From Pedobacter sp. W3I1 (GTDB lineage Bacteria; Bacteroidota; Bacteroidia; Sphingobacteriales; Sphingobacteriaceae), in assembly GCF_030816015.1 (NCBI RefSeq), contig NZ_JAUSXN010000001.1, forward strand, positions 1,178,001-1,242,000: DNA of 64,000 nucleotides, read 5' to 3'. Position 1 is the stretch's first letter. Each line of letters begins with the position of its first letter. The notes beneath the pieces were generated by a model, which had not been told where the DNA came from, did not search any database, and was given only the letters and a program-made list of their open reading frames with translations. Shown here piece by piece: positions 16,701-25,969 of this stretch. A program made the position numbers and the translations under genes.

Positions 16701-19700
16701 ATGAGAGGAAGATTTACATTCGTATTCTTCATTTACTGTATCATGGCATTTCCGCTGGCCTTATTGGCACAAGACATTCCGGTTACAGGAAAAGTAACAG
16801 AACAAAATGGGAGCCCTTTACCTGGCGCAACAGTTAAGCTTGATGGAACGACCAGAGCAGCATCTACTGATGCCAATGGTGTTTTTAGTATTCAGGCACC
16901 TGTTGGCGGCAAATTAACCGTCAGTTTAATTGGTATGGCCACACAAACGATAACTGTTCCGGCAGGCGGCCGTATAAATGTTTCGCTTGCAGCCGATTCG
17001 AAAGATTTAACAGAAGTTGTGGTGGTGGGTTATGGTACACAGAAAAAAGCCCTTGTAACGGGATCAATCTCGAGCGTAAAGGCAAAAGATCTGGAATCGA
17101 TGCCTATCAACAGAGTAGAGCAAGCCTTACAGGGAAGAACATCAGGTTTAACTATTGCCAGTGGTAACGGACAGCCAGGATCTGCATCAACAGTGAGGGT
17201 GAGGGGCTTTACCTCTTTTGCATCTTCAGGTAATAACGATCCGCTTTGGGTTGTTGATGGTGTAATTGTAGATAATGGTGGGATTGGTTATTTAAATCAA
17301 TCAGATATCGAATCTATTGAAGTTTTAAAAGATGCAGCTTCACAGGCCATTTATGGTGCCAGAGCTGCAAACGGCGTAATTATTATCTCAACCAAAAAAG
17401 GTAAAGAAGGAAGGTTAGCGATAAATTACAATGGATTTTACGGTACACAAGCACCTGCTAAAAAGTTAAAACTGCTAAACGCAAGTGAATATGCAACGAT
17501 TAGAAACGAAGCATATGCAAATAGCTTTAATGCCGCAACCGATGGAACTTTTACACTTCCATATGCAAATCCATCATCTTATGGAGAAGGTACTGATTGG
17601 CAATCGGTTGTTTTTAATGACGATGCCCGCAGACAAACGCACGAGTTTAGCGTTTCAGGCGGAACTGATAAATCTACCTTTTATACTTCTTTTGGTTATA
17701 TAGATCAGGAAGGTATTGTAGCCACACCGATTTCTAATTTTAATCGGGCTAACATTCGTATTAATTCTACATTTAAGCCTGCCAAGTGGATAAGTTTTGG
17801 CGAGAATTTAGGCTATAGCCATTCGGTTAACAGTTCTTTAGGTAATACCAATAGCGAGTTCGGTGGTCCTTTAAGTTCGGCAATCCATTTAGACCCAATT
17901 ACCCCGGTTATTCAAACCGACCCAACTGCTATAGGGAAATCTCCTTATACCATCGCAAATATTATAAGAGACCCGGCAACAGGATTTCCTTATGGTATCT
18001 CAGGGCCTGTTGGTCAGGAAATGAGTAACCCGCTGGCTTATGCGCAAACCAGGTTGGGTAATTATGGTTGGGATCACAACATTGTTGGTAATGCATTTTT
18101 AGAAATTGAGCCCATTCAGAATTTAAAATTCAGATCATCACTGGGAACTAAACTTGCTTTTTATGGTTCGGAATCTTATACCCCGTTATACTGGTTAAGT
18201 CCTTCAAACACCAATACCAAGACGAATTTCTATCGCGAGATGAATATGACTTTAAATTACAACTGGGAAAACACCATTAGTTATTCAAAAAGTTTTGGTA
18301 AACATCATGCATATGCAATTTTTGGTCAGGGTTATTATATGGACAACAATAACCGTGGCTTAAACGTAAGGTTTAACAATATCATTGCACAAGACTTTTA
18401 TCAGAGTAATTTAAATTATAAACCCGCAACTGCCGATATTCAGGGTGATGGTAGTGATGCTACCTTGCATGTTGTTAACTCTTTATTTACCCGCGTAACT
18501 TATGATTATGATGAAAAGTACCTGTTTACGGGTATTGTTCGTCGTGATGGTTCTTCGCGCTTTGGTACAAACAACCGATTTGGTTATTTCCCTTCAGCCT
18601 CAATAGGCTGGGTGCCTACAAAAGAGGGTTTTTGGAGAGAAAACAATATCGTTAATTTCTTAAAATTACGCGGTAGCTATGGAATTACAGGAAACGATGC
18701 CATTGGCGATTTCAGTTACGTATCATTGGTGAATAGCGGACGTAATTATACTTTTGGCACTACAGATGTAAGTACCATAGGATGGAGTCCGGCCGCCTTA
18801 TCAAACCCTGATTTGAAATGGGAAGAAACCCGCCAAACCGATATTGGTTTAGATGCTACATTGTTTAAGGATTTTACGCTTAGTGCTTCATATTTCAAAA
18901 AGAAAACTGTTGGCGTACTGCAAACACCTTCTATACCACTTTATTTAGGGGCAGCTGGTGGTGCCGCTGAAAATGTTGGTGATATGCAGAACACCGGTAT
19001 AGAGTTCGAAATAGGTTACAGAAAAAAAATCGGAGAACTTAATTTAGGTATTAACGCTAATGTCTCAACCCTGAAAAATAAAGTAACCAAGCTATTGCCT
19101 GGAAGAGAGTTTATTGAAGATAATGCACAGAGCTTTCAAGGCATGGGTAACTTTACCCGTACCGCACTTGGACGTGCATTTAATGAGTTTTATGGATATG
19201 AAGTGGCTGGTATTTTCCAGTCGCAAGCAGAAATTAATGCTTACAAAGGACCAGGTGGTACGGTATTACAACCTGCTGCGAAACCCGGAGATATTAAATT
19301 TGCCAACTTAGATGGAAATGAAACTATAAATGGTAGTGACCGTACTTATTTAGGTAGCCCGCTTCCCAAATATACCTACGGTATTACCATCAATCTGGCA
19401 TATAAAAACTTTGATTTTGTTGCCTTCGGAAACGGTGTGGGTGGGAATATGATCTTCCAGGGATTGAGACGTTTGGATGTAACTTATGGTAACTGGCAAC
19501 AATCAATTCTTGATAGATGGACACCTACAAATACATCAACTAATGTTCCCCGTGTTGCAGATAAGGATCTTAACGGAAACTATACCAAGTTCTCTAAAAA
19601 TTATCTGGAAAAAGGAGATTACTTCCGTTTAAAAACCCTTCAGGTAGGTTACAACCTTCCAGGTAATGTGATTAAAAAAATTGGAGCACAAAAAGTTCGG

Positions 19701-19844
19701 GTATACCTGATGAGTGAAAACCTTTGGACCATTACAAAATACACAGGTTACGATCCTGAAATCGGTGGAACTGTATTGGGTATAGATAGGGGGATTTATC
19801 CACAAGCCCGTTCGTTTATGGTAGGTTTAAATGTTGGATTCTAA
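16701..19844 (+). CDS. SusC/RagA-family TonB-linked outer membrane transporter
   Basis: A 1047-residue outer-membrane protein that imports oligosaccharides with its SusD partner. Visible in order: a signal peptide (to about LLAQDIP, residue 25); a carboxypeptidase-regulatory-like domain (VTGKVTEQNGSPLPGATVKL..., 28-100); the SusC-specific TEVVVVGYGTQKK segment (about 105-117); a plug domain with VRGF.S, DPLWVVDGVIVD and ESIEVLKDAASQAIYGARAANGVIIIST (in pieces, 125-235); and a long beta-barrel ending in an aromatic residue (MVGLNVGF). The length is standard. SusD begins 11 bp after the stop. Immediate neighbours (GH30, GH5) suggest beta-glucan oligosaccharides as cargo. Confidence 0.97.
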   Translation: MRGRFTFVFFIYCIMAFPLALLAQDIPVTGKVTEQNGSPLPGATVKLDGTTRAASTDANGVFSIQAPVGGKLTVSLIGMATQTITVPAGGRINVSLAADSKDLTEVVVVGYGTQKKALVTGSISSVKAKDLESMPINRVEQALQGRTSGLTIASGNGQPGSASTVRVRGFTSFASSGNNDPLWVVDGVIVDNGGIGYLNQSDIESIEVLKDAASQAIYGARAANGVIIISTKKGKEGRLAINYNGFYGTQAPAKKLKLLNASEYATIRNEAYANSFNAATDGTFTLPYANPSSYGEGTDWQSVVFNDDARRQTHEFSVSGGTDKSTFYTSFGYIDQEGIVATPISNFNRANIRINSTFKPAKWISFGENLGYSHSVNSSLGNTNSEFGGPLSSAIHLDPITPVIQTDPTAIGKSPYTIANIIRDPATGFPYGISGPVGQEMSNPLAYAQTRLGNYGWDHNIVGNAFLEIEPIQNLKFRSSLGTKLAFYGSESYTPLYWLSPSNTNTKTNFYREMNMTLNYNWENTISYSKSFGKHHAYAIFGQGYYMDNNNRGLNVRFNNIIAQDFYQSNLNYKPATADIQGDGSDATLHVVNSLFTRVTYDYDEKYLFTGIVRRDGSSRFGTNNRFGYFPSASIGWVPTKEGFWRENNIVNFLKLRGSYGITGNDAIGDFSYVSLVNSGRNYTFGTTDVSTIGWSPAALSNPDLKWEETRQTDIGLDATLFKDFTLSASYFKKKTVGVLQTPSIPLYLGAAGGAAENVGDMQNTGIEFEIGYRKKIGELNLGINANVSTLKNKVTKLLPGREFIEDNAQSFQGMGNFTRTALGRAFNEFYGYEVAGIFQSQAEINAYKGPGGTVLQPAAKPGDIKFANLDGNETINGSDRTYLGSPLPKYTYGITINLAYKNFDFVAFGNGVGGNMIFQGLRRLDVTYGNWQQSILDRWTPTNTSTNVPRVADKDLNGNYTKFSKNYLEKGDYFRLKTLQVGYNLPGNVIKKIGAQKVRVYLMSENLWTITKYTGYDPEIGGTVLGIDRGIYPQARSFMVGLNVGF

Positions 19845-19855
19845 AAAAAATTAAA

Positions 19856-21382
19856 ATGAAAAAGAATATTTTAGCTATTGCAGCGCTTTTAACCGCTTCT
19901 CAACTAATAGTTTCTTGTCAAAAACAACTGGATGTAAATCCACGCGAACGTATTTTGGAGACAAGTTATTATCAAACCCCGCAGCAGGCTTTTACTGGTT
20001 TAGTAGCTGTTTACGATCAACTGGGTAATCAGTCTAGTGGGTACCTCACAAAACTTAATTTATTTAGCTCAGCATCAGATGATCATTACGCCGGTGCCGA
20101 TTCTCCATCAGATTTAGGAGATTTGCAAGCAATGAATAATTATACTGTAAACTCATTATCAGGTGGCCCAAGTTATTTATGGAGTAAGGGTTTTACCGGT
20201 GTTTACCGTGCAAATGTTTTATTAAAAAAAATAGAAGGTATTACAATGGATGCTTCAACCAAGGCAAGGTACATTGCCGAGGCTAAAGCATTGCGTGCTA
20301 TATTTTATTTTGATTTAGTGCGCATCTTCAAAAATATACCATTAATCTTAGCGCCTATAGAGCCGTCTGGTATGTTCGATGTTACACAGGTTGCCCCTGC
20401 AGATGTTTATAAACAAATAGAAACAGATTTAGCAGAAGCATTGCCTGCTCTTCCTGTAACTATTCCTACCGCTGATGCAGGGCGTTTGAGTCAGGGTGCA
20501 GTTCATGCAGTTTTAGGTAAGGTTTACCTGTGGGAAGAAAAATGGGGGCCAGCAGCTGCAGAGTTTGCATTGGTTAACGGTACGGCTCCTGGTGCAAGTA
20601 CCTATGGCTATAAACTACTTCCAAATTTTGCCGATTTATGGAATGTTAAGAACAAATTCAATTCAGAATCTATTTTGGAACTCAGCTATAATACTACCTC
20701 TAACATGGGCTGGGGTAACGTTGGAAGCCGTGAAGGTAACGTAATGGGCATTTTGGTAGGACCTCGTAATTATGTCCCTGTAATTGCTGCGCAAGCACCA
20801 GACTACGTTTCGGGCTGGAGTGTTATGCCAATAACCAAAGAATTATTTGACTTAATTCACTACGATCCGCGTAATAAACCTACGGTTGCCAACTTAGATA
20901 GCTTGGAAAAGGCAGGAATTGTAACCTATAAACATGCCAATGATAATACCGGATATTTTGTGGAGAAATATGCTGGAAGAGTTTCTACCAAAGCAGCTGT
21001 CGGCCAGTTGGAATTAAACTTTGGTCAGAATATGTACGAAATCCGTTTAGCTGATACCTATTTAATGGAAGCGGAAGCATTATTAAAAAGCGGTGCTGCA
21101 GTTGGTGCAGGTACCAGGGCTTATATTTTCCTCAATGCCGTAAGAGCCCGTGTAGGTTTAAATCCTGTTGCCGTAACAATGGATAATATAATGAAAGAAA
21201 GACGTTTGGAATTGGTAGCTGAAGGACAAAGATGGTTTGATTTAGTTAGATGGGGACTTGCCCCAACTAAACTGGCTTTTAAAGGATTTCAGGCAAATAA
21301 AAACGAAATCTTACCGATACCACAAGCTGAGCTAAACAACACCAAAATTCTCCAGAGCAAAGAATGGGGCGGTTCAAAATAA
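19856..21382 (+). CDS. SusD/RagB-family nutrient-binding lipoprotein
   Basis: A 508-residue surface lipoprotein capping the SusC pore. The lipoprotein signal is MKKNILAIAALLTASQLIVSC with the lipobox Cys at residue 21. The N-terminal QKQLDVNPRERILETSYYQTPQQAF is the typical SusD opening. Helical TPR-like segments follow (ARYIAEAKALRAIFYFDLVRIFKNIPLI in parts; ADVYKQIETDLAEALPALP), and the C-terminal signature is IMKERRLELVAEGQRWFDLVRWG ... ILPIPQAELNNT. It is directly downstream of SusC and surely co-transcribed. Ligand specificity cannot be read from the sequence. Confidence 0.97.
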   Translation: MKKNILAIAALLTASQLIVSCQKQLDVNPRERILETSYYQTPQQAFTGLVAVYDQLGNQSSGYLTKLNLFSSASDDHYAGADSPSDLGDLQAMNNYTVNSLSGGPSYLWSKGFTGVYRANVLLKKIEGITMDASTKARYIAEAKALRAIFYFDLVRIFKNIPLILAPIEPSGMFDVTQVAPADVYKQIETDLAEALPALPVTIPTADAGRLSQGAVHAVLGKVYLWEEKWGPAAAEFALVNGTAPGASTYGYKLLPNFADLWNVKNKFNSESILELSYNTTSNMGWGNVGSREGNVMGILVGPRNYVPVIAAQAPDYVSGWSVMPITKELFDLIHYDPRNKPTVANLDSLEKAGIVTYKHANDNTGYFVEKYAGRVSTKAAVGQLELNFGQNMYEIRLADTYLMEAEALLKSGAAVGAGTRAYIFLNAVRARVGLNPVAVTMDNIMKERRLELVAEGQRWFDLVRWGLAPTKLAFKGFQANKNEILPIPQAELNNTKILQSKEWGGSK

Positions 21383-21421
21383 TTGCTCGTCTTTTAAATA
21401 CGCTTAAAGTTTAATTGTTAG

Positions 21422-21457
21422 CAGGGAGAAAGCGAAATCTTTCTTCCTGTTTTTTTA
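21422..21457 (+). terminator. Intrinsic terminator inside the glycan-use locus
   Basis: Stem CAGGGAGAAAG / CTTTCTTCCTG (one mismatch) around GCGAAAT, followed by seven T residues (21450-21456). It sits between SusD and GH30, so it would attenuate rather than abolish transcription into the enzyme genes, raising SusC/SusD over the hydrolases. The GH30 start at 21477 lies 20 nt downstream. Confidence 0.8.
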
Positions 21458-21476
21458 ATCTGCTCATCTTTTACCT

Positions 21477-22883
21477 ATGCTTTCTACCATATTCCTTCGC
21501 CTTTTTATCACTGGTGTTTTTACCTGTTCCGCATTTGCTGTTATTGCCCAAAACCAGGCAGAAGTTTGGCTTACCAAAGCAGATCGCTCTGTTTTATTTA
21601 CCAAACAGGCAAGTAAATTAAGTTTTACTGCAGCTAAAAATAATTGGCCAACCATTACCATAAACGATAAAGAAACTTATCAAACTATTGATGGCTTCGG
21701 TTATGCCTTAACGGGTGGAAGTGCGCAACATATTATTAAAATGTCGGCACCGGCCAGAGCTGCCTTACTAAAAGAATTATTTGCTACCGATGGAAACAAC
21801 ATTGGGGTAAGTTACATCAGACTAAGCATTGGCGCTTCTGATTTGAATGAAAAAGTATTTTCATACAACGATCTTCCCGAAGGACAAACTGATTTAACGC
21901 AGGCCAAATTTGATTTAGGCCCGGATAAAGTGGATGTAATTCCGGTAATGAAGGAAATCCTTGCGATAAACCCAAAGCTCAAAATTATGGGTTCGCCATG
22001 GTCTCCCCCCTTATGGATGAAAACCACTTACGATGCCCGCGGTGGGATGTTAAAACCCAAGTATTACGATGCTTACGCCAAATACTTTGTGCGGTATGTA
22101 CAGGAAATGCAAAAAGAGGGGATTCCTATCGATGCGATTACCGTTCAAAATGAACCTTTGCATCCAGGTAATAACCCTAGTTTGCTCATGGTTGCACCAG
22201 ATCAGGCACTTTTTGTAAAGAAATTCTTAGGTCCTGCATTTGCCAAAGCCAATATCAAAACCAAAATTATTATTTACGATCATAATGCCGATCGGCCAGA
22301 TTACCCGATTAGCATTTTAGATGATCCTGAAGCCAAAAAATATATCGATGGCTCTGCTTTTCACTTGTATGGAGGAAAGATTGAAGCATTAAATGATGTG
22401 CACAATGCCCATCCTGATAAGAATATTTACTTTTCGGAACAAATGGTAGTTGAGCAGCCAGATGCGGCAGATATTAACATTGTGAATCCGGTAAAGCGCT
22501 TAATTATCGGGGCTACCCGTAACTGGAGCAAAAATGTACTGGAATGGAATTTGGCTGCCGATCCAGAAAATAAACCTTATACCGATAGAGGAGGCTGTTC
22601 GATGTGCCAGGGTGCGGTTACTATTGATAAAGATACTTATAGCAGAAACCTGGCTTACTATTCCATTGCGCACGCTTCTAAGTTTGTTAGGCCGGGTGCT
22701 ATCCGCATTGCCACGAACGATTTGACCGATCTGCCAAATGTTGCCTTTAAAACACCCAATGGGAAACATGTTTTAATTGTAGCCAACAATGGGAAGAGCG
22801 CCAATACATTTAACATTGGTTTTAATGGCAAAACACTCGTAGCAATACTCGATAAAGGATCTGTAGCTACTTATATCTGGTAA
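21477..22883 (+). CDS. Glycoside hydrolase family 30 enzyme
   Basis: A 468-residue secreted enzyme. The signal peptide is MLSTIFLRLFITGVFTCSAFAVIAQ. The (beta/alpha)8 domain shows GH30 hallmarks: QTIDGFGYALTGGSA near residue 65, SYIRLSIGASD, KIMGSPWSPPLWMKT (about 165-179), AITVQNEPLHPG with the acid/base Glu (about 222-233), and IYFSEQMV with the nucleophile Glu (about 319-326). The C-terminal beta domain (VAFKTPNGKHVLIVANNGKSANTF... ) is the small GH30 side domain. GH30 subfamily 3 members are beta-1,6-glucanases and glucosylceramidase-like enzymes; the subfamily cannot be fixed by eye. It is followed 25 bp later by a GH5 gene, pointing to a beta-glucan target. Confidence 0.93.
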   Translation: MLSTIFLRLFITGVFTCSAFAVIAQNQAEVWLTKADRSVLFTKQASKLSFTAAKNNWPTITINDKETYQTIDGFGYALTGGSAQHIIKMSAPARAALLKELFATDGNNIGVSYIRLSIGASDLNEKVFSYNDLPEGQTDLTQAKFDLGPDKVDVIPVMKEILAINPKLKIMGSPWSPPLWMKTTYDARGGMLKPKYYDAYAKYFVRYVQEMQKEGIPIDAITVQNEPLHPGNNPSLLMVAPDQALFVKKFLGPAFAKANIKTKIIIYDHNADRPDYPISILDDPEAKKYIDGSAFHLYGGKIEALNDVHNAHPDKNIYFSEQMVVEQPDAADINIVNPVKRLIIGATRNWSKNVLEWNLAADPENKPYTDRGGCSMCQGAVTIDKDTYSRNLAYYSIAHASKFVRPGAIRIATNDLTDLPNVAFKTPNGKHVLIVANNGKSANTFNIGFNGKTLVAILDKGSVATYIW

Positions 22884-22908
22884 TTATCTAAAACCTAACC
22901 TTATTTTT

Positions 22909-24660
22909 ATGTCTTTCACAAAATCGATATTATATATTTTTCTGTTTAGTACCATTTCGTTTACAGGGTTTAGTCAGGGGTTTCTAAAAGCCGACGGTAA
23001 AAAAATAGTGAACCAAAAAGGAGAGAATGTTTTACTTCGTGGTTTTGGTTTAGGTGGCTGGATGCTGCAGGAAGGTTATATGCTTAAAATCAATAAAGAG
23101 GCACAACAATACCGAATTCGTGAGCGCATAGAAGAATTGATGGGGCCAAAACAGACCCAGGAGTTTTACAATGCCTGGTTAGCCAACCACATGCGCAAAA
23201 TCGATGTCGATTCGATGAAACGCTGGGGTTTTAATTCCATCCGCCTGCCCATGCACTACAATTTATACACTTTACCAGTAGATAAAGAGCCTGTTGCCGG
23301 CAAAAATACCTGGCTGGAAAAGGGCTTTGCTTTAACTGATAGCCTGTTATCCTGGTGTAAGGCCAATAAAATGTACCTGATTTTAGATTTGCATGCTGCA
23401 CCTGGCGGACAAGGGAACGATTTAAACATCGCCGACCGCGATCCATCAAAACCGTATTTATGGGATAGTGAGGCCAACCAGGAGAAAACCATAGCACTTT
23501 GGAAAAAACTGGCCGAGCGCTATAAAGATGAGCCTTACATTGGTGCATACGATATTTTGAACGAGCCCAATTATGGTTTCACAAACCCTGAAGGGGATAA
23601 AAACGGAACGAAAGAAAAAGTTAATGCGCCTTTGCGTAAGTTAATGATCGAAATTACCAAAGCCATCCGCGAGGTTGATCAAAAGCACATTATTGTTATC
23701 GAAGGTAATGGTTGGGGCAATAATTACAATGGCATTTTTCCACTTTGGGATAAAAATATGGTATTGAGTTACCACAAATATTGGAATTATAACGATCAGG
23801 CTTCAATTGCACACATGATCAAAGCCAGAGACGAACAAAATGTTCCGGTTTGGCTCGGCGAAACCGGCGAAAATTCGAATGTTTGGTTTACTGATGCCAT
23901 CCACCTTTTAGAAAAAAACAATATCGGCTGGGCCTGGTGGCCATTGAAAAAGATAGGAGCCAATAATCCAATGGAAATTAAATCGAATCCCAATTATGAT
24001 GCTTTTGTAAAGTACCTTAACAATGGTGGCAATAAACCCAAAGACAGTAATGTATACAGCGGTTTAATGGAGCTGGCCATTTATTCGAGATTAGAAAATA
24101 CCATCATTCACCGCGATGTGATTGATGCCATGATTCGTCAGCCCTTTAGTAAAGAAACCAAACCTTTTAAGGCCAATTTAATTAAAGATAAAAGTATGGT
24201 GTATGCGGTAGATTACGATCTCGGTAAAAACGGTTTTGCTTATTTCGATACCGATACTGCCGATTACCATACCTCAACAGGAAAACGAAGTGCAGGCAAC
24301 CGCGGCCATATTTACAGAAATGATGGTGTAGATATTACAAAAGATTCTGCACAGTACGAAAAGTATTATGTAAATCATATCGAAAAAGGCGAGTGGTTGC
24401 AATACACCATCAATGTGTCGCAAAAAGGAACTTATACTTTAAAAATAAATGCGGCAGCCGATAATGCCGAAGGCAGGATTAACATCGCTGTTGATGGTAA
24501 ACAGATCGCTCAGGATGTTATTATTCCGAATACTGGAGACAGCAAAAAGTTTGCAACCTTTGAGGTGAAAAAACTTGCTTTAAAAGCAGGCAGACAAAAA
24601 ATTAAGATTTTAACAGCCGTTGGAGGTTATAATTTTGGCTATATTCAATTCGTGAAATAA
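22909..24660 (+). CDS. Glycoside hydrolase family 5 enzyme with C-terminal CBM6-like domain
   Basis: A 583-residue secreted enzyme. The signal peptide ends near SQGFLK (residue 22). The GH5 catalytic barrel (about 25-350) shows RGFGLGGWMLQEGYM, WGFNSIRLPMHYN, LILDLHAAPGGQGND, YDILNEPNYG (acid/base Glu near 220) and VPVWLGETGENS (nucleophile Glu near 320). A linker region follows, and the last 115 residues (VNHIEKGEWLQYTINV ... AGRQKIKILTAVGGYNFGYIQFV) match a CBM6/35-like beta-sandwich. The GGQGND/LHAAPG pattern is like exo-beta-1,3-glucanase-type GH5 enzymes. With GH30 it would cleave a beta-glucan in the periplasm or at the surface. Confidence 0.92.
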   Translation: MSFTKSILYIFLFSTISFTGFSQGFLKADGKKIVNQKGENVLLRGFGLGGWMLQEGYMLKINKEAQQYRIRERIEELMGPKQTQEFYNAWLANHMRKIDVDSMKRWGFNSIRLPMHYNLYTLPVDKEPVAGKNTWLEKGFALTDSLLSWCKANKMYLILDLHAAPGGQGNDLNIADRDPSKPYLWDSEANQEKTIALWKKLAERYKDEPYIGAYDILNEPNYGFTNPEGDKNGTKEKVNAPLRKLMIEITKAIREVDQKHIIVIEGNGWGNNYNGIFPLWDKNMVLSYHKYWNYNDQASIAHMIKARDEQNVPVWLGETGENSNVWFTDAIHLLEKNNIGWAWWPLKKIGANNPMEIKSNPNYDAFVKYLNNGGNKPKDSNVYSGLMELAIYSRLENTIIHRDVIDAMIRQPFSKETKPFKANLIKDKSMVYAVDYDLGKNGFAYFDTDTADYHTSTGKRSAGNRGHIYRNDGVDITKDSAQYEKYYVNHIEKGEWLQYTINVSQKGTYTLKINAAADNAEGRINIAVDGKQIAQDVIIPNTGDSKKFATFEVKKLALKAGRQKIKILTAVGGYNFGYIQFVK

Positions 24661-24675
24661 AAACAAAACATCATC

Positions 24676-25872
24676 TTGAAAGGCGCAAAACGTATCCTGT
24701 TTATTTTAGGGGCAATTATCGTTGCAATCATTATCCTTTCGAGATGTATGCATGCGACCGATCAATTGCCCACCGATGCTAGGGGTGAGGCCTATACAGG
24801 GGCGGCTACCTGTGTTAAATGCCATAAAGATTTATCACAGTCTTATGCACATAGCCCGCACGGACTTACCTCTAAACCTGTGGTAGATGCACAATTGTTA
24901 AAGATTTTTGCGCCCGATTCGAACAGTTTTTTGTTCAACGCACACCAGAAAGTGACGATTGAAAAAAGAGATAGTGGTATTTTTCAGGTGGCTTATCAGG
25001 ATGGCAAAGCAGTTCGTTCCCAGAAATTCGATTTCCAATTCGGCTCTGGTGAAAAGGCTTTTACTTATGCTTACTGGAAGGGAAAGAAACTGTATGAATT
25101 GCCTTTGTCATATTTTTCCACCATTCAGAATTGGGCCATTAGTCCTGGTTTTCCGAAAGAAAGTTTTTATTATGACCGGGCGATAACCAGCCGCTGCCTG
25201 GAGTGCCATGCCTCTTATGTAGATATTAAACTCACTCAAAAATCTACTTTTTCAAAGGATGAAGAGATGGAGAAAGGTTCTGTTATTTACGGAATCGATT
25301 GCGAGCGCTGCCATGGGCCTGGTAAACAGCATGTTGTTTTTCATATGGAAAACCCTGAAGAAAAGACTGCAAAATTTATAACACTTTATAAAACACTTAC
25401 CCGGAAACAAAAGATGGATGCCTGCGGGGTATGCCACTCCGGAAATACCTTAGTTACCCAAAAATCGGTATTTGGTTTCGAACCTGGCGATAACTTAGAT
25501 GATTACTATACACAGGATTTTGTAGGTTTTGGCGGTGGCAACCCAGATGTTCATGGTAACCAAACCAGTATGTTAACCGGATCGAATTGTTATCGGAAAA
25601 GCGAAACCATGACCTGCCAATCGTGCCACAATACGCACGAAAGTATTAAAGGCAACTTAGCGATTTACTCGCAGCGCTGCATCAATTGCCACAAAAGCAC
25701 CAATCATAGCAAAGCCACTTTAGCGAAAGGATCGCTCAGCACCAATTGTATCGACTGCCATATGCCTAAAGAATCTTCAAAATTGATCACCTTTCAGCAG
25801 GCGGGTAAAGATCATTTAAGCCCTTATATGTTGCGCTCACACCATATTGCCGTTTATCCCGTTATTAAGTAA
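24676..25872 (+). CDS. Heptaheme c-type cytochrome (cytochrome c554-like)
   Basis: A 398-residue exported multiheme cytochrome. There are seven CxxCH haem sites: CVKCH (46), CLECH (174), CERCH (209), CGVCH (250), CQSCH (314), CINCH (335) and CIDCH (358). The N-terminus has one hydrophobic segment (RILFILGAIIVAIIILS, residues 6-22), either a membrane anchor or a signal peptide, so the haems lie outside the cytoplasm. The start is TTG at 24676, 15 bp after the GH5 stop, with no ATG upstream in frame that fits; co-transcription with the glycosidase genes is therefore likely. The extra HxxH-type His residues (THESIKG, SHHIAVY) could be distal haem ligands. Function in electron transfer is known for the class; its redox partner here is unknown. 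Confidence 0.92.
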   Translation: MKGAKRILFILGAIIVAIIILSRCMHATDQLPTDARGEAYTGAATCVKCHKDLSQSYAHSPHGLTSKPVVDAQLLKIFAPDSNSFLFNAHQKVTIEKRDSGIFQVAYQDGKAVRSQKFDFQFGSGEKAFTYAYWKGKKLYELPLSYFSTIQNWAISPGFPKESFYYDRAITSRCLECHASYVDIKLTQKSTFSKDEEMEKGSVIYGIDCERCHGPGKQHVVFHMENPEEKTAKFITLYKTLTRKQKMDACGVCHSGNTLVTQKSVFGFEPGDNLDDYYTQDFVGFGGGNPDVHGNQTSMLTGSNCYRKSETMTCQSCHNTHESIKGNLAIYSQRCINCHKSTNHSKATLAKGSLSTNCIDCHMPKESSKLITFQQAGKDHLSPYMLRSHHIAVYPVIK

Positions 25873-25875
25873 ATA

Positions 25876-25938
25876 AACCAGGTTGTACGAACAAGTTCGC
25901 AGTTATCTGTTAAAAGGCCTGGAATTCGTACATTTGGT
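25876..25938. terminator. Long imperfect hairpin after the cytochrome gene
   Basis: AACCAGGTTGTACGAA (25876-25891) pairs imperfectly with TTCGTACATTTGGTT (25924-25938) around a loop that contains the nested GAACAAGTTC. A weak T run follows only after 'TGGTTTCG'. It may end the enzyme/cytochrome transcript or serve as an operator before the TonB receptor gene. Confidence 0.45.
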
Positions 25939-25969
25939 TTCGACCTTAAAAAATTAGATAGTAGCCAAT

